From Blastomyces gilchristii SLH14081 (Eukaryota > Ascomycota > Eurotiomycetes > Onygenales > Ajellomycetaceae), in contig NW_003101675.1 of NCBI RefSeq assembly GCF_000003855.2, forward strand, positions 2,105,302-2,169,301: a stretch of DNA of 64,000 bases, given 5' to 3'. The notes below the pieces were generated by a model. It made no database searches and was not told the DNA's origin. It worked only from the letters and a program-made list of their open reading frames with translations. The position numbers and the translations under genes are program-made. This document shows, one piece after another, positions 25,867 through 38,588 of this stretch (position 1 is its first letter; every line of letters starts with the position of its first letter).

Positions 25867-26239
25867 TTATTATTATTATTATTATTCTTCCATTATACTC
25901 ATATGCAAGCGGAGCTTATGATGAGTCCTTGCGTGATGTTAAATACAGGTCAAGTGTTGGTTATACAGGAGGAAATACAGGTGTTGAGACCATGCCAAGA
26001 TAACAAGAACATAGGAAAATACAAAGGAGTGACAATTAGATACATGCGATAATAACTTCCCAGCCCAGGAACATAGAGCAATTCATTGAAGCGATTTGTA
26101 CACCTCTGTATTTATTAGAAACCTGAGGTGCTTGAGTTCCGGATTTAATGTATCCCCTGTGGGTTTCGAACCCACGCGCCTTGGTTTCCCACGCCAAGGT
26201 GCTACCGGGTGGCCGCATTAATCATTCGGCCACCGGGGC
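25867..26239 (-). mobile_element. tRNA-derived SINE, scarcely mutated, inside Gypsy A
   Basis: A GC-normal island of about 373 bp inside the mutated Gypsy. On the minus strand it opens GCCCCGGTGGCCGAATGATT, an RNA polymerase III A-box-like segment close to that of Ser/Leu tRNAs. It continues with a tRNA-like anticodon arm (CCTTGG...CCAAGG) and a perfect B box GGTTCGAAACC in a GTGGG/CCCAC stem. An unrelated body follows, and the element ends in an (AAT)n tail at 25,888-25,862. A duplication of up to 15 bp (TAGATTCTGTTATTA, partly ambiguous with the tail) lies at 25,852-25,866 and 26,240-26,254; Gypsy B and C have the unoccupied site near 36,030 and 54,640. The acceptor stem does not pair well and extra bases lie between the arms, so it is not a working tRNA gene. 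It would be mobilised by a LINE in trans. Confidence 0.85.
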
Positions 26240-27068
26240 TAGATTCTGTTATTAATTACTTAGAAGAAGTCTTATTAATCTTTTTCTCAGAGAATTAATT
26301 ATTCAAATAGATCTGAGAAGTCAGATTGACAAGCTCAGTGTGATTGATTGATGAACTCTGATATTATAATATCATTGTCTGCATCTTATAAGTCAGCTTT
26401 ATAAGATAAAGCTATATTTTTAATTAATTTAAATCATCAGTTAATTTCTCTCAATATTCTTCAAATCTTACATTGAAATCAGAAGAATTCTCATTATCTT
26501 ATTAATATAATAAGTTGAACTGCTGTGCTGCTGTGAAGCTGTGATTACAGTGATCTTTAATTTAATTCAGTAGAAAGTTCTTAAATTCTTTTCAAGTTAT
26601 AACAGTATTGATACACTCAAGCTTTCTCTTCTTAATGACTCAAGTAGTTGCAGAGATGCCTTCAAGAAGATTGATGATGTATATTACTCATATCTTATGA
26701 GTATTATACTGGCTCAGATTAAGGTGGAATTTCTGTTCAAGAATATGAATAAAGCTGTGGAATTCAGATAAGGTGTTTCTCTTATATCTCAGAGAATCTC
26801 TGACCTTAATCTCTCTATTTTCATGATAGATGTAGGTGTGTAGAGGCCGCAGTGATGACAGAGTGATTGAAGAGCTCATGTTAAAATATACAGTGAGTTC
26901 AGAAATCTTGAATTTCTGCTAAGATAGAGATGTATACACTCTAGAGAATAATGTGATATTTCTCTCAGAGAGTAAGATCAGATCAGTCTCAGTATAAATA
27001 CATGAGATTATATTAATCTATTAGAGCTTGACTGATTCAAATATATAATCAGATCAAGTGATTCAAAT

Positions 27069-27613
27069 TGTAATATAATGAAATCAAAGTAGTGACTAGT
27101 CAGCAGTATTATATAGAGATAGTTGTTTAAGAAGCTGTATAAGTGAGCTTAACTATCTTGCTTGAATAGTGAGCTTATAGACTACAGAGTTATTACAAGA
27201 ATATCACAGATATGGTATTTAATATACTAAGAAGATTATATGAGACATGTAGTAACTCTTATATATATTTCAGTAGAAGAAAAAATAAATCACTGACTTC
27301 TTTGATGAAGAGTCAGTATCTAGCTATTCTATATAGATAATGAACAGATACTCTTCTTTCATTTTATAAGTAAGAATAGTCAGAGTAATACCTCAGCAGT
27401 GTCTTATTACTAAGAAAGAGTAATCTGCTGATCTCATATAGAAGCAGAGTTCTCATATTCATTAATCAGATCTTTCTATGATATATCTGAATAATGTCAT
27501 AGAGTAGTTGCAAACTGGTTTAAATAATCTATGAAATAAATAGAATTATTCACAGAAAAGTAATGAGCCGTGTGAAATCACAACAGGGTCTTGACGCGGC
27601 CGGGAGCGTGATA
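27069..27613 (-). repeat. Gypsy A right LTR (5' LTR)
   Basis: About 545 bp. The outer end GCGGCCGGGAGCGTGATA is spared, while the inner end (TGTAATATAATGAAATCA) is mutated: the reverse of the left LTR. Confidence 0.9.
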
Positions 27614-28112
27614 ATCATGAATTTCATGTTTGATTTCATTTGATCTGATCTCATACATTTCTTGGTGTGAATCCCGCTGGGACTAGTTATTAAAAAAAAT
27701 ATGCAAAGTGACTATATATCAGATCTTAAAATGAAATCATGACTTGAAAAAAATAAGAAAGTGATCTCATTTAATCTCATTTAGTTTCATTCTTAGTATA
27801 AAGTTACTATTTTTAGACTTTTTAAGGTTTTTTTTAGACTATTTTTAATTTTTTAAAAAGTAATGCTTTTTGATAACACTTAAATGAGATTTAAAGTCAT
27901 TTAAAGCAATAAAAATAATTTAAATTGAGAAGTGAAAATCATGATCTCATTTGAAAAATGTGATAAGAGTAGACAGTAAGTCTCACTGAGATAGTATGAA
28001 ACTACTATCTAATGTTAAAACTGTGTAATGAGATCAGTCAAATTGGTAATGAGACTATTAAAAAATCTGGTCCTGGTCTCAGACACGGTCACACAGTCAG
28101 TCTACTCTTGAT

Positions 28113-29086
28113 AAGTTCAGTTCTCATCAATGTAATAACATATAACTCTTATAAATGCAAGATTGTTTATACTAGTTTATACATTCACTATAAGAGACAC
28201 TTTTCAATGATTCTTCAACTCTGATTCTAGATATTATATATTAACTTTATAGTATATCTCAAGATTGAACTGAAGACAGAATTAATATGAAATATGAAGA
28301 TTTGAATTAAGCATTTAAAGAAGTATTCAGAATTCAGAGTTTTCAATTAATCAAAGAGAAAGATTCAGAGATATACACATACAAAGTAATTATTCATAGA
28401 AGTTATTAGATAAGAGTTGTGAAATCAGAGTACTGATATATAATTATTTTCATATGATTTTCTTTAAATTAGAAAGTTAGTATTATTAAAAATCATTATC
28501 TGATAGAGTAACTTATCAGCTCAGTAGTAATTTTCTGATTATTTTTCTTTTATTATCTGCATTCTGATAACTTCAGATGTCAGAAAATTTCTTCAGAGTT
28601 ATAATTAGTTCATAATAAATGTTTCTGAATGAAGTTGCAGTGATTGTAACAGAGAGATAACTCTTCAGTAATCTATAATACAATCTGTTGATAATTATTC
28701 TATAGTTTATCTCAGTATTTATGTTGAGTTTTTCATAAATTTCATGACCTGAAATTAGATGTGAAGAATGAAGTAATTATTCATTATAATTAAAAGAGAG
28801 TATTCTGTATTAAATTATAAATAACATAGACTTTGTGATTTATAGTGATTTCTTGAAGAGTTTGTGAATCTTCAATAGAAGTAAAAGAAGTGAAAGAAGT
28901 GAATTCAGAAGATATGATAATAATTTAAGAAAGATAATAATTTATTTTCAATAACTGATCACTGATATGTGTAAGAAGAATTAATATAAGAGAAAATAAT
29001 CTTATTTCTTAACTTAGTTATAATTTTAGTACTAACTCAGATTGAATATTATTAATATATAAAAGTAAATAAACAATCTTGATTAA
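28113..29086 (+). other. L1-DNA interior between M-a and Gypsy B
   Basis: This segment continues the L1-DNA sequence and matches, in reverse complement, about 62,500-63,470 of copy 2. No open frame of note is present. Confidence 0.85.
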
Positions 29087-29091
29087 TCTCT

Positions 29092-29625
29092 TGTAACGTG
29101 ACGGAACCGAAGTGATGACTAGTCAGCGGTGTCATGTAGAGATAGTTGTTTGAGAAGCTGTATAAGTGAGCTTAACTATCTTGCTTAAATAGTGAGCTTG
29201 TAGACTACAGAGTTATTGCAAGAATATCACAGATATGATACTTAGTATACTAAGAAGATTATATAAGATATGCAGTAACTCTTGTATATATTTCAGTAGA
29301 AGAAAAAATGAATTACTGACTTCTTTGATGAGAAGTCAGCATCTAGCTATTCTATATAGATAATGAGTGAATACTCTTCTCTTATTTCATAAGTAAGAGT
29401 AGCTGAAGTGATATCTCAGCAGTATCTTATTATCAAGAAAGAGTAATCTGCTGATCTTATATAGAAGTGAGATTCTTATATTCATCAATTGAATCTTTCT
29501 ATGATATATCTGAATAATGTCATAGAGTGATTGCAAACCAGTTTGAATAAGATGAAATTATCTGCATGAAAGTGATGAGCTGTATAAAACTGTAACAGAG
29601 TCTTGACACAGCTGAGAGTATGATA
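29092..29625 (-). repeat. Gypsy B left LTR (3' LTR)
   Basis: 534 bp. The outer start TGTAACGTGACGGAACCG keeps its CpGs, while the inner end reads CTGAGAGTATGATA and is mutated. Confidence 0.9.
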
Positions 29626-30532
29626 ATACTCTCTTTTTTAAGAACATAGTCTCTATACTCTTAAGATTACTGAATTAGGAATTATCTTTATTGTATAGCA
29701 ATAATTGTCAACTGATTGACAGTGTGTGTACTATGTATGATATAAAGAAATAGATGAGTTTTTCTGCTGACTGTATAGATCTTCTCTTTCTCATCTTCAT
29801 TTAAATCAAATATGTGATAAGTGAGTTTCTTATATATTAACTTGAGATGTGAAAAATGTAGTTAATAAGTGACTTGCAGATCTTTCAATATATTTCATTC
29901 TATATATAAAATTCTCTGCAAAAGTAATGTATTTTAGAGACAAAGTTAACAGTAGTGACAGGATTTTTTGAAAAGATTTTCTTCTCTGTGAAACATTTTT
30001 CTTCCCTTCTCTTATCTGTAATAGTGAGTGTATGAAAGTATCATTCTTAAGAGATAATAAGAAACTTATTCTGACATTTTCTAGTGAGTAAACATCTTCA
30101 TAATGCAGCTGCAGTCTCTGTGACTGCTAAGAAAGTCAGGTTGAAGGCAGTGATGTCAATGAGCTGTGAGAGTATTACTCTTATTATCACATCTTCTTCT
30201 GCTTCTCTTACAGCTGCAGTAGTAGTTACTATACCTTGTAGTAAGATGTTATCTCTTCTGCTAGCTGATGCATCTATGTCTGATCTGTTCTCTGCTTCTC
30301 TCACTGTCATTGTGATGCTGCTCTCTCTCTCAGTTAATACAGTGATGTATGATTCTGTGTGATCATTTGAAGAGAAATCTGAGAAGAGCTTGATTCTGAG
30401 AATAGTGACTCTGAGAAGCTTAATCTGTAGTTTCTCTCCTGCAGCATATCTGAGCTCTGCTCAGAATACTGCTGAGTTGAGTCTGCAGAGTTCTGTGATT
30501 TCTTCATCTTCTCTCTGTGAAGTAGACTGGCC

Positions 30533-31028
30533 GCCGGGACCATGAATTTCACGTTTGGTCTCATTTGGTCTGGTCCCATACATTTCTTGGCGTGAATCCC
30601 GCTGGGACTGGCTATCAAAAAAACATGTAAAGTGACTATATATCAGATCTTAAAATGGAACCATGACTTGAAAAAAATGAGAAAGTGGTCTCATTTGGTT
30701 TCATTTAGTCCCATTCTTGACATAAAGTTACTATTTTTAGACATTTTAAGGTTTTTTTTAGACTATTTTTAATTTTTTAAAAAGTAACACTTTTTGGTAA
30801 CACTCAAATGAGATTTAAAGTCATTTAAAGCAATAAAAATAATTTAAATTGAGAAGTGAAAATCATGGTCTCATTTGAAAAATGTGACAAGAGTAGACAG
30901 TAAGTCTCACTGAGACAGTATGAAACTACTATCTAATGTTAAAACCGTGTAATGAGATCAGTCGAATTGGTAATGAGACTATCAAAAAATCTGGTCCTGG
31001 TTCCAGACACGGTCACACGGTCAGTCTA
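30533..31028 (+). mobile_element. MITE M-b (496 bp), least mutated family member
   Basis: Complete copy with ends TAGACTGGCCGCC and CACGGTCAGTCTA and a perfect 8-bp duplication CTGTGAAG at 30,525-30,532 and 31,029-31,036. The aligned regions of Gypsy A (near 20,850) and C (near 49,655) lack it. Compared with M-a and M-c it keeps many GG/CC and CG dinucleotides (for example TTTGGTCT where M-c has TTTGATCT), so it serves as the reference for this family. No coding capacity is visible. Confidence 0.93.
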
Positions 31029-34000
31029 CTGTGAAGAGGCTTCAGTGCAGTCTCTGATCAGTACTGCTACTTATCTGTGCTACATTAAACAGCTGAAGAA
31101 GAGAGAGATTTTATATATCTACTTCTTCTCTCACTTCTGTTATTTCTATTATATCTGTAACAACAACTTCTATCTCTCTGTAAGTATTATCTCATAGAAA
31201 GATGTTGTATCAGCTCTGATAAGAAGTCTAGATACTCAAGCAGTACAGAGTAAGAATCTTGAAGCTTCAAGTATTAATGAATTTTATTAAGACTGAAAAG
31301 ATCTTTCTTACTTATCTATAAAAGAAGATGAAAGTGTGAATCTTTAAGATGAAAAAATATCTCAGAATAACTGATCTTAAGAAGAGATCAGCTGATGCTG
31401 CTGTTAAAAGCATTATAAAGATTAATTACTGATTAAAGAGAATCTCACTTCAATTAAAGTAGATGACTGAGATGTTTTATAAATTGATAAGTTGATACTT
31501 CAAGTATCTCTCATACTCTTTTACAGTATGCTTCTCTGCAGTGCTGCAGTGCTAACTTCTCAGCAGATAAAGATATCAATATCAGAGACTTCAACAGTGA
31601 AGAATGAGTTTAGTGAAGATATAATTATTAATAAGTAGATTCTGAAATTCTCTCTTTTTACTTTTTCAGTGAGTTGTGACTCTATTAGAATAGCAGCAGT
31701 CTGTGAGTTGATAATATTAATCTTTTTATTAATTTCTAATATCTCTTTTCTCTAACTGCTTCAGGAATTTTACACTTATATAGTCTCATTAAACTTCTAA
31801 AAAACTCTTTGAGAGAAAATAGAGGAAGAGTGCTACAGAGCTTATAAGACATCAGCTCACTATCACAAGATTATCTCTAAAAAATTCTTTAAGAAAAATA
31901 AGAAGTCTCAAGTGACATTTCTTGCTCAATGTCTCTGATATATAATGAGACAGTCTCTACTAGCTGTCTCATAGCTTGCAATCTCTTTCTCAGCATTTTT
32001 CAAATACTTAAGCAGTTTTCATGAATTCTCTGATGATGAATAATTTTTTTATTTAATAAGATATTGAAGCTTGCTGTAATATATTCACTTATTTAATATT
32101 TTCTTCACAAGATATTCAGTATCACTCTCAATCTTGATATTATTTAGCTGAGACAGCTTCATTTCAGAGTATTACTTATAGAGCTTTAAATAGAAAATGT
32201 GAAAAACAGAATGAATTGATTTCAATTCTGTGAGTAATTTCAACTCATATATCTGCTTACTCATCACTTTTATTACTGAGAAAGATTCTAGTCACTACTC
32301 ACTGAGCTTCTTACACAGTCTTATTATCTTGATATTTTTCACTGAAAGTAGTACTTGATTCTCTATTAAGAACTTTATTAAAAGATGTTTTCAATTATAG
32401 TATTTCATCTACTACTTCTGAATATAATAGATACTTTTCACTATCTTCTTATAAATTTTATTTAAAAGTTTCAATCTTGCTTTTACTTCTGATACTGAGA
32501 AATACTTTGTTCTCTGTATCTGTTCAACATTCTGACTGTCTATTTCTCTCTTTAAAATATTATTCACAACATCACTGAGTAGTGAAGAATTATATTTATA
32601 ATAAGCATAGAAAGAAGATATCTTTAAGATTGCATTCTTTGTATTATTATATATGAATTTAACAGTTAGAAGATGTTTAAGTCAATCATTCTGATAATAT
32701 GAATAGAATACTTGAAGATGCTGTTTTAGTGTCTGATTCTGATGTTCAGTCTGATTATCTGTCTGCAGATGAAATGTAGTACTGAGAAGACATCTTATTA
32801 TAAGATGATAGTAAAAAGCCAATCAGTATTTACTGATAAAGAGAGATTCTCAATCTGTTATCAATGATTTCAGAGCACTGTGATTATAAATGATGATATC
32901 TAAAAACAGATCAGTCAATTCAGAGGCTTTAATCTTTTTATAGATAGAGATATATCTGATCATCTTTATGAAGTGATTAACAATGATTAAAATTGAGTTA
33001 TATTCTTTGACTCTTGTTGACTTTAGCAGATCAACTATGAAATTCATCAATAGATTCTGTCATAAGCTCTTTGAAACACACAGTGATATTAACTTGCTAT
33101 ATTACTTATACTGCAGAATCTTTATTCTTTGACAGATATTATAAGTCTTAATATACTCTTTAACATCTGCTCAGAGCTTGTTTCAAATGTATTTACATTT
33201 TAGAAGCTTCTCAGTCTTCTCTAACCTGAAGTGCTCTATATGAGAATCATTATAATGAATTCTCAATAACTTCTGATACACTGCTCTACTACAAGAGATG
33301 AAGACTGAATTATTCAGTAGTAGAAGTTCACATTCTTCTAGTTATCAGTGACTTGATTTCTTAGCAGCACTGTCTCACTCAGAGTCTGTCTCTTTCAAGT
33401 TCAAACTGAATTCTTTCTTCTTCAACTTCTGAATTCAAGCTGTAGTAGAGATGTTTCTCTTCTATAACTTATTAATGAATTTCAAAAGTAGTCAGATTGA
33501 AAGATTGTAGACTATTTCATTCTTTACTAATTTAATGATTGTAAGATATAATATAAGAAGCTCATGATCTTCAGTGTCAGTTCTCTGCAGAGATCTGAGT
33601 TTTCTTTCATCTTCTATACTGAGTTATACAGCTGTCTTACTAGTGCTATTTCTGAGCTTCAGAGAATCTTAATCCTCTACAGTCAGCTTCTTCTATAGTG
33701 ATGATAGAGATTCTTTTATAGAATTCTTCTTGACATTAATAATATTATAATCAGATTATTTAGACAGTGTATTGATGAGATTAAGCTGATCTGAATAGTA
33801 TCAGATATAGAAATTATACTCTGAAAGCAGCTTTGCTCATCTGACATGATATTCTGTCAAGCTCTTTATTGTCAAGAAGTAACACAGATTTGTATAATTA
33901 GTGAGAACTTACACTGAGTACTTACTATTCTGAAGATAATATTATCAGATCTTAAAGAATTTGATAATTACTAACATCTTCTGATTATGAGTATTATATC

Positions 34001-36861
34001 TTCTCTGTATAAGTAATAACTTCTTGAAGAAGAAGATCACTGATCTTTATTCACAGTGTCTTATAGACTTTATAAAAAAGTCTTCTCTTACAGACAATTC
34101 ATTATCTGTTTTCTCAGAAGTGATTATTCTCTGATTCTTTCAATATTAAAAGGCCTTCAATGTCAACTGTGAAAAGATTTCACAGATCTTATTCTCAGAT
34201 ACATCAGTCTCACACTAACTGAGTAAATCAGAGTTAAAGTGATTCAGTATTATGACATCTGTGAAAGCTTGTTTCAATTTCACAAATGCCTGTATAGTGT
34301 CTTGAATAAGAATAAATGATTCTGTTTTTCTATCTTTCACACTTCTCTTTAACAGATCTGTAAGAGAGACAGTAATCTGTGAATATGCATAGATGAATTA
34401 TCTGTAGAAATTTGCAAATTCTAGAAATATCTACATCTCACAGTACATTCACAGCACTGGCCAGTTCTCAATGATGAAGACTCAGCTTCTGTTCATTGAA
34501 ATGTCATTTATCTCAATAATATAATCTAAGAAATCAATCTCCTGCATGTAGAATGAGCATTTTTCAGTGTTTGTATAGAGTTAATACTGTCTCAAGTGAC
34601 TCAACACTTCTTGAACATGAGTATCATATTCTTTCTCTGATTTTGAGAAGATTAGAATGTTATTCAGATATACTATACAGAAGATATTGACAAGACTCTG
34701 CAGTGTCTTATTTATATAGATCTGAAAGATGACTGAAGTGTTACAAAGATTAAAAGATAAAACAAGATATTCAAAATTATTATACTTAGTATGAAAAGCT
34801 GTTTTTTAAATATTATCTTCATTAACTCTGATTCTATAATAGACATTCTGTATATCAATCTTTGAGAATATCTTTACTTCAGATAATCAATTGATCATCT
34901 CATTAATTAACAGTAATGAATAGTAATTCTTAATCATCATCTTATTAAGATCTCTGTAGTCTATACATAGACATAGTCTATCATTCTTCTTGAATACAAA
35001 GAGTATAGATGTCTCTGTCAGACTCTTTAATAAATATATTCAGTTCTTTGATTGTGCTTCTTCAAGATATTTATGCAGAATATTCAATTTCTTTACAGAT
35101 AAGTTGTAAAGAGACTCATACAGTGTTATTACACTGTCTTCAAGATAAATTCTATATTATATCTTGATATCAGAAAACTTTGCTGCTTCTCTTTTCAAAA
35201 AGACATTCTTAAAATCTGTAAAGAGACATTGTGTATATCTGTCTTCAATGACAGATACTGCTGTTAATCTTGCAGTGAGAATGATGACTTCTTTATCTGT
35301 TTTCAAGTCTCAATTATCTGCTATACAGTATATTAACTTAATCTTTTTCTCAAGATTCTTCTGATAAAACTCTTCAGATTTCTCTATCACTGTCTCTTCA
35401 TCAGTGAGATAATATCATTATATCTGAGTGACTCAGTTAATAAGAGAATTGTTTTCTCTCAATTATAGAAGATCTAGAATGATATTCTCATCTATAATAT
35501 TAACTATGTAAAGAAGCAGACTGCTCTTCTTAAAGAATTTCTTCTAAATCTATGATCACATACTTTGCTTAAATTATGTTAAAATGATGATATTTTATTT
35601 TATCAGTAAATTTCATATGATCTGACAGATCTATCTTCTTTCAACTCTTCATTAAAGAAAAGAAATAAAATATGAAGTTAGTATTCATTCTGAAGTCAAG
35701 TAGATATCTCACTAGTATCTCCTCATTCAGAATATGTATTATAATCATAACATGAACTCAGAGATATGAGAATTATCAATTCTTCATTTCTTTCTCTTCT
35801 TTATCTTTCATGAATATGTTTGTTAGAAGAGAAGTTAACTTTGAGAAGATATCTTCTCAGTTTCTTTTCTTCTTCAGCTTCTTATAATTACTGATATAGT
35901 GTTCATCAGCTCTGCAGTTGAAACAGAGATCTTTATCAAATCTTTTTTAATATTTCTTTACAGTGAGTGAAGAATCAGAATACTTGAAATTCTTCTTTAC
36001 TTTCTTTATACTGAAGCTGTCACAGCACTGTTTAGATTCTGTTATTGATTACTTAGAAGAGATCTTATTAATCTTTTTCTCAGAGAATTGATTATTCAAA
36101 TAGATTCAGAAAGTCAGATTGACAAGCTCAGTATAATTAATTAATAAACTCTGATATTATAATATTATTATCTGCATCTTATAAGTCAGCTTTATGAGAT
36201 AAAGCTATATTTTTAATTAATTCAAATCATCAGTCAATTTCTCTCAATATTCTTTAAATCTTATATTGAAATTAAAAGAATTCTCATCATCTTATTAATA
36301 TAATGAGTTGAACTACTATGCTGCTGTGAAGTTATAATTGCAGTGATCTTTGATTTGATTCAGTAGAAAGTTCTTAAATTCTTCTCAAGTCATAATAGTA
36401 TTAATACACTCAAGCTCTCTCTTCTTGATGACTCAAGTAGTTGTAGAGATGTTTTCAAGGAGGTTGATAATGTATATTACTTATATCTCATAAGTATTAT
36501 ACTGGCTTGAATTAAGGCAGAATTTCTGTTCAAGAGTACAGATAAAGCTGTGAAATTCAGATAAGATATTTCTCTTATATCTCAGAGAATCTCTGATCTT
36601 AATCTCTCTATCTTCATGATAGATGTAGGTGTGTAGAGGCCGCGGCGGTGGCAGAGCAGTTGAAGAGCTCATATTAAAATATGCAGCAGATTTAGAAATC
36701 TTGAATTTCTGTCAGAGTAGAGATGTACACACTCTAGAGAATAATATAATATTTCTCTCAGAGAGTGAGATTGAATCAGTCTCAGTGCAGGTGCATGAGA
36801 CTATATCAGTCTGTTAAAGCTTGACTGATTCAAATGTGTAATCAGATTAAGTGATTTAAAT

Positions 36862-37395
36862 TGTAATGTAATAGAACTGAAGTGATGACTAGTCAGTGAT
36901 ATTATATAGAGATAGTTGTTTAAAAAGCTGTATAAATGAGCTTGACTATTTTGCTTGAATAGCAAGCTTATAGACTACAGAGTTATTGTGAGAATATCAC
37001 AGATATGATACTTAGTATACTAAGAAGATTATATAAGATATACAGTAACTCTCATATATATTTCAGTAGAAGAAAAAACAAATCACTGACTTTTTTAATG
37101 AGAAGTCAGCATCTAGCTATTCTATATAGACAATGAATGAATACTCTTCTCTTATTTCATAAGTGAGAATAGCTGAAGTAATATCTCAGCAGTGTTTCAT
37201 TGTTAAGAAAGAGTAATCTGCTGATCTTGTATAGAAGTAAAGTTCTCATATTCATCAATTGAATCTTTCTATGATATATCTGAATGATGTCATAGAGTGA
37301 TTGCAAACCGGTTTGAATGAAATGAAATCATCCGCATGAAAGTGATGAGCCGTGTGAAACTGCAATGAGGTCTTGGCGCGGCCGGGAGCGTGACA
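36862..37395 (-). repeat. Gypsy B right LTR (5' LTR)
   Basis: 534 bp, the same length as the left LTR. The outer end GCGCGGCCGGGAGCGTGACA is intact, while the inner start TGTAATGTAATAGAACTG is mutated. Confidence 0.9.
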
Positions 37396-37400
37396 TCTCT

Positions 37401-38545
37401 GTTATATTTCTTGAAATATATTAATATTATAAAAGAGAGTATTATTAAATTATATTATCAGATAATATCATTAAAAATATATTAATATTATGAATATTAA
37501 TGTTGAAAAAATGTTGATACTTATACATTATAGATATATATATATATATATATTATTCCTGACTTGATTACAACTTGTACAATAATTTTTGAAAACTCAA
37601 AATTAATTTCAATTATTAATAATTATGAACTTATAATTAATTAATATAAAAAGAAAAAAACTTTTACTACTTATTATCTTTCTTCTCTTTCTTATTCTTT
37701 TAATTATTCTTTATAATTTATTTCTTATTCTTCTTCTTCTTCTTCTTCTTCTCATCTGAGATAATAATCATCTTAAAATCTCTCTTCACTATCTTCTCAG
37801 AGAAGAGTTCTCACTGCTTTCTCTCAGTCAGATTAATCTGTATCTCAAAATCTCACATTTTCTGATCTGCTGTCTCAGGTTTCATCTCAGTAGTAAGTAG
37901 ATTAATATACTCAGAGAGCAGAGCTGTCTTCTTAATATTCTGAATTATGAAGTGTATTTGAGATCTGAACAAGGTCTTAATTCTCTTCTTCTCTATCAGC
38001 TTCTACTAATCAATTAGAGAACAGAAGTATTATTAAAAATCATTATCTCTTAATAAATAAAAATCTTATCAGTTTTAACTTCTTTATCTCTTACTTTAAC
38101 ACTCTCTCAATCTTCTTCTACTGCTGTTTATTTATAGTAATACTCTTCTTCTCTCTCTCTCTCTTTATCTTGATCTCAAATCATTCTTAGAACTTCTTCT
38201 AGTCTCACTACTACTATATAAGACTCTTCACTATCTTCTTCTTCAATCTCTCACAGACAGTGTTATTCACATTATTTCTATACTTAGTTCAGTCTAAATC
38301 TATCAGAAGTGTTACTTAAAATCATTATTATTTTACTCTCTTATAGAGCCTCTTCAAGGCATTATAATATGTCTTATAATTTATCTTCTCTTACTTAAAC
38401 ATCTTCTTCTTCTCTCTCTTTAATCTATGACAGCACTTACACACCTTGATAGTTCACAGAACTGCAGAATATTTGAAGAGAGATAATATAATTGATTTTA
38501 ATAAGTATTGAAGAGAAGTGAAGACAGAAGAGATGATCAGAAATA

Positions 38546-38588
<43 letters not shown>

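Larger units (their letters stand above)
19426..27613 (-). mobile_element. Gypsy LTR retrotransposon A (about 7.8 kb plus a SINE), mutated
   Basis: LTRs at both ends and the 5-bp duplication ATCAT (19,421-19,425 and 27,614-27,618) define the element. It reads on the minus strand. Gag begins near 26,879 (MSSSITLSSLRPLHTYIYHE). A CCHC-type zinc knuckle is recognisable near 25,690-25,760 with cysteines altered by mutation. Reverse transcriptase lies around 24,200-24,800 and has VYLNNILIFS in place of YLDD. Integrase segments include MNFIVDLSKS...VKEYDLILIIVNYF at 22,867-22,670. A purine-rich tract precedes the left (3') LTR on the minus strand. Stops in every domain make it non-functional. Without the SINE its length is about 7,800 bp, equal to Gypsy B and C. 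Confidence 0.95.
19405..28104 (+). mobile_element. MITE M-a (about 507 bp), split by Gypsy A
   Basis: The left 21 bp lie at 19,405-19,425 and the right 486 bp at 27,619-28,104, with Gypsy A between. Termini are TAGACTGGCCGCC and CAGTCTA. The 8-bp duplication CTCTTGAT lies at 19,397-19,404 and 28,105-28,112. It resembles L1-DNA over roughly the first 100 bp and the last 40 bp, so it is most simply an internally deleted relative, and here it has landed inside its own larger relative. The inverted L1-DNA copy near 63,470 has the uninterrupted site. Confidence 0.9.
29092..37395 (-). mobile_element. Gypsy LTR retrotransposon B (about 7.8 kb plus M-b), mutated
   Basis: The element is flanked by the 5-bp duplication TCTCT (29,087-29,091 and 37,396-37,400), and the empty site reads ATTAATCTCT at about 62,500 in the inverted L1-DNA copy. 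It is in the same family and minus orientation as A. Gag at 36,672-36,481 is the least mutated of the three (MSSSTALPPPRPLHTYIYHE, with CG-rich DNA kept near 36,640). The zinc knuckle near 35,880-35,940 reads CFNCRADEHYISN with the last Cys lost. Reverse transcriptase near 34,650 has VYLNNILI. The integrase segment is at 33,050-32,850. M-b interrupts it at 30,533. Removing M-b gives about 7,800 bp. Confidence 0.95.

Noticed and set aside
26036..26239. Possible tRNA gene (A and B boxes) and a 60-codon minus-strand frame
   Set aside because: The acceptor stem fails to pair and extra bases separate the arms; target duplications and an AAT tail show a SINE. The frame simply runs through the SINE.
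25861..26240. Recent horizontal insertion of a gene, suggested by the GC-normal island
   Set aside because: Short length, pol III boxes, a tail and direct duplications explain it as a SINE.
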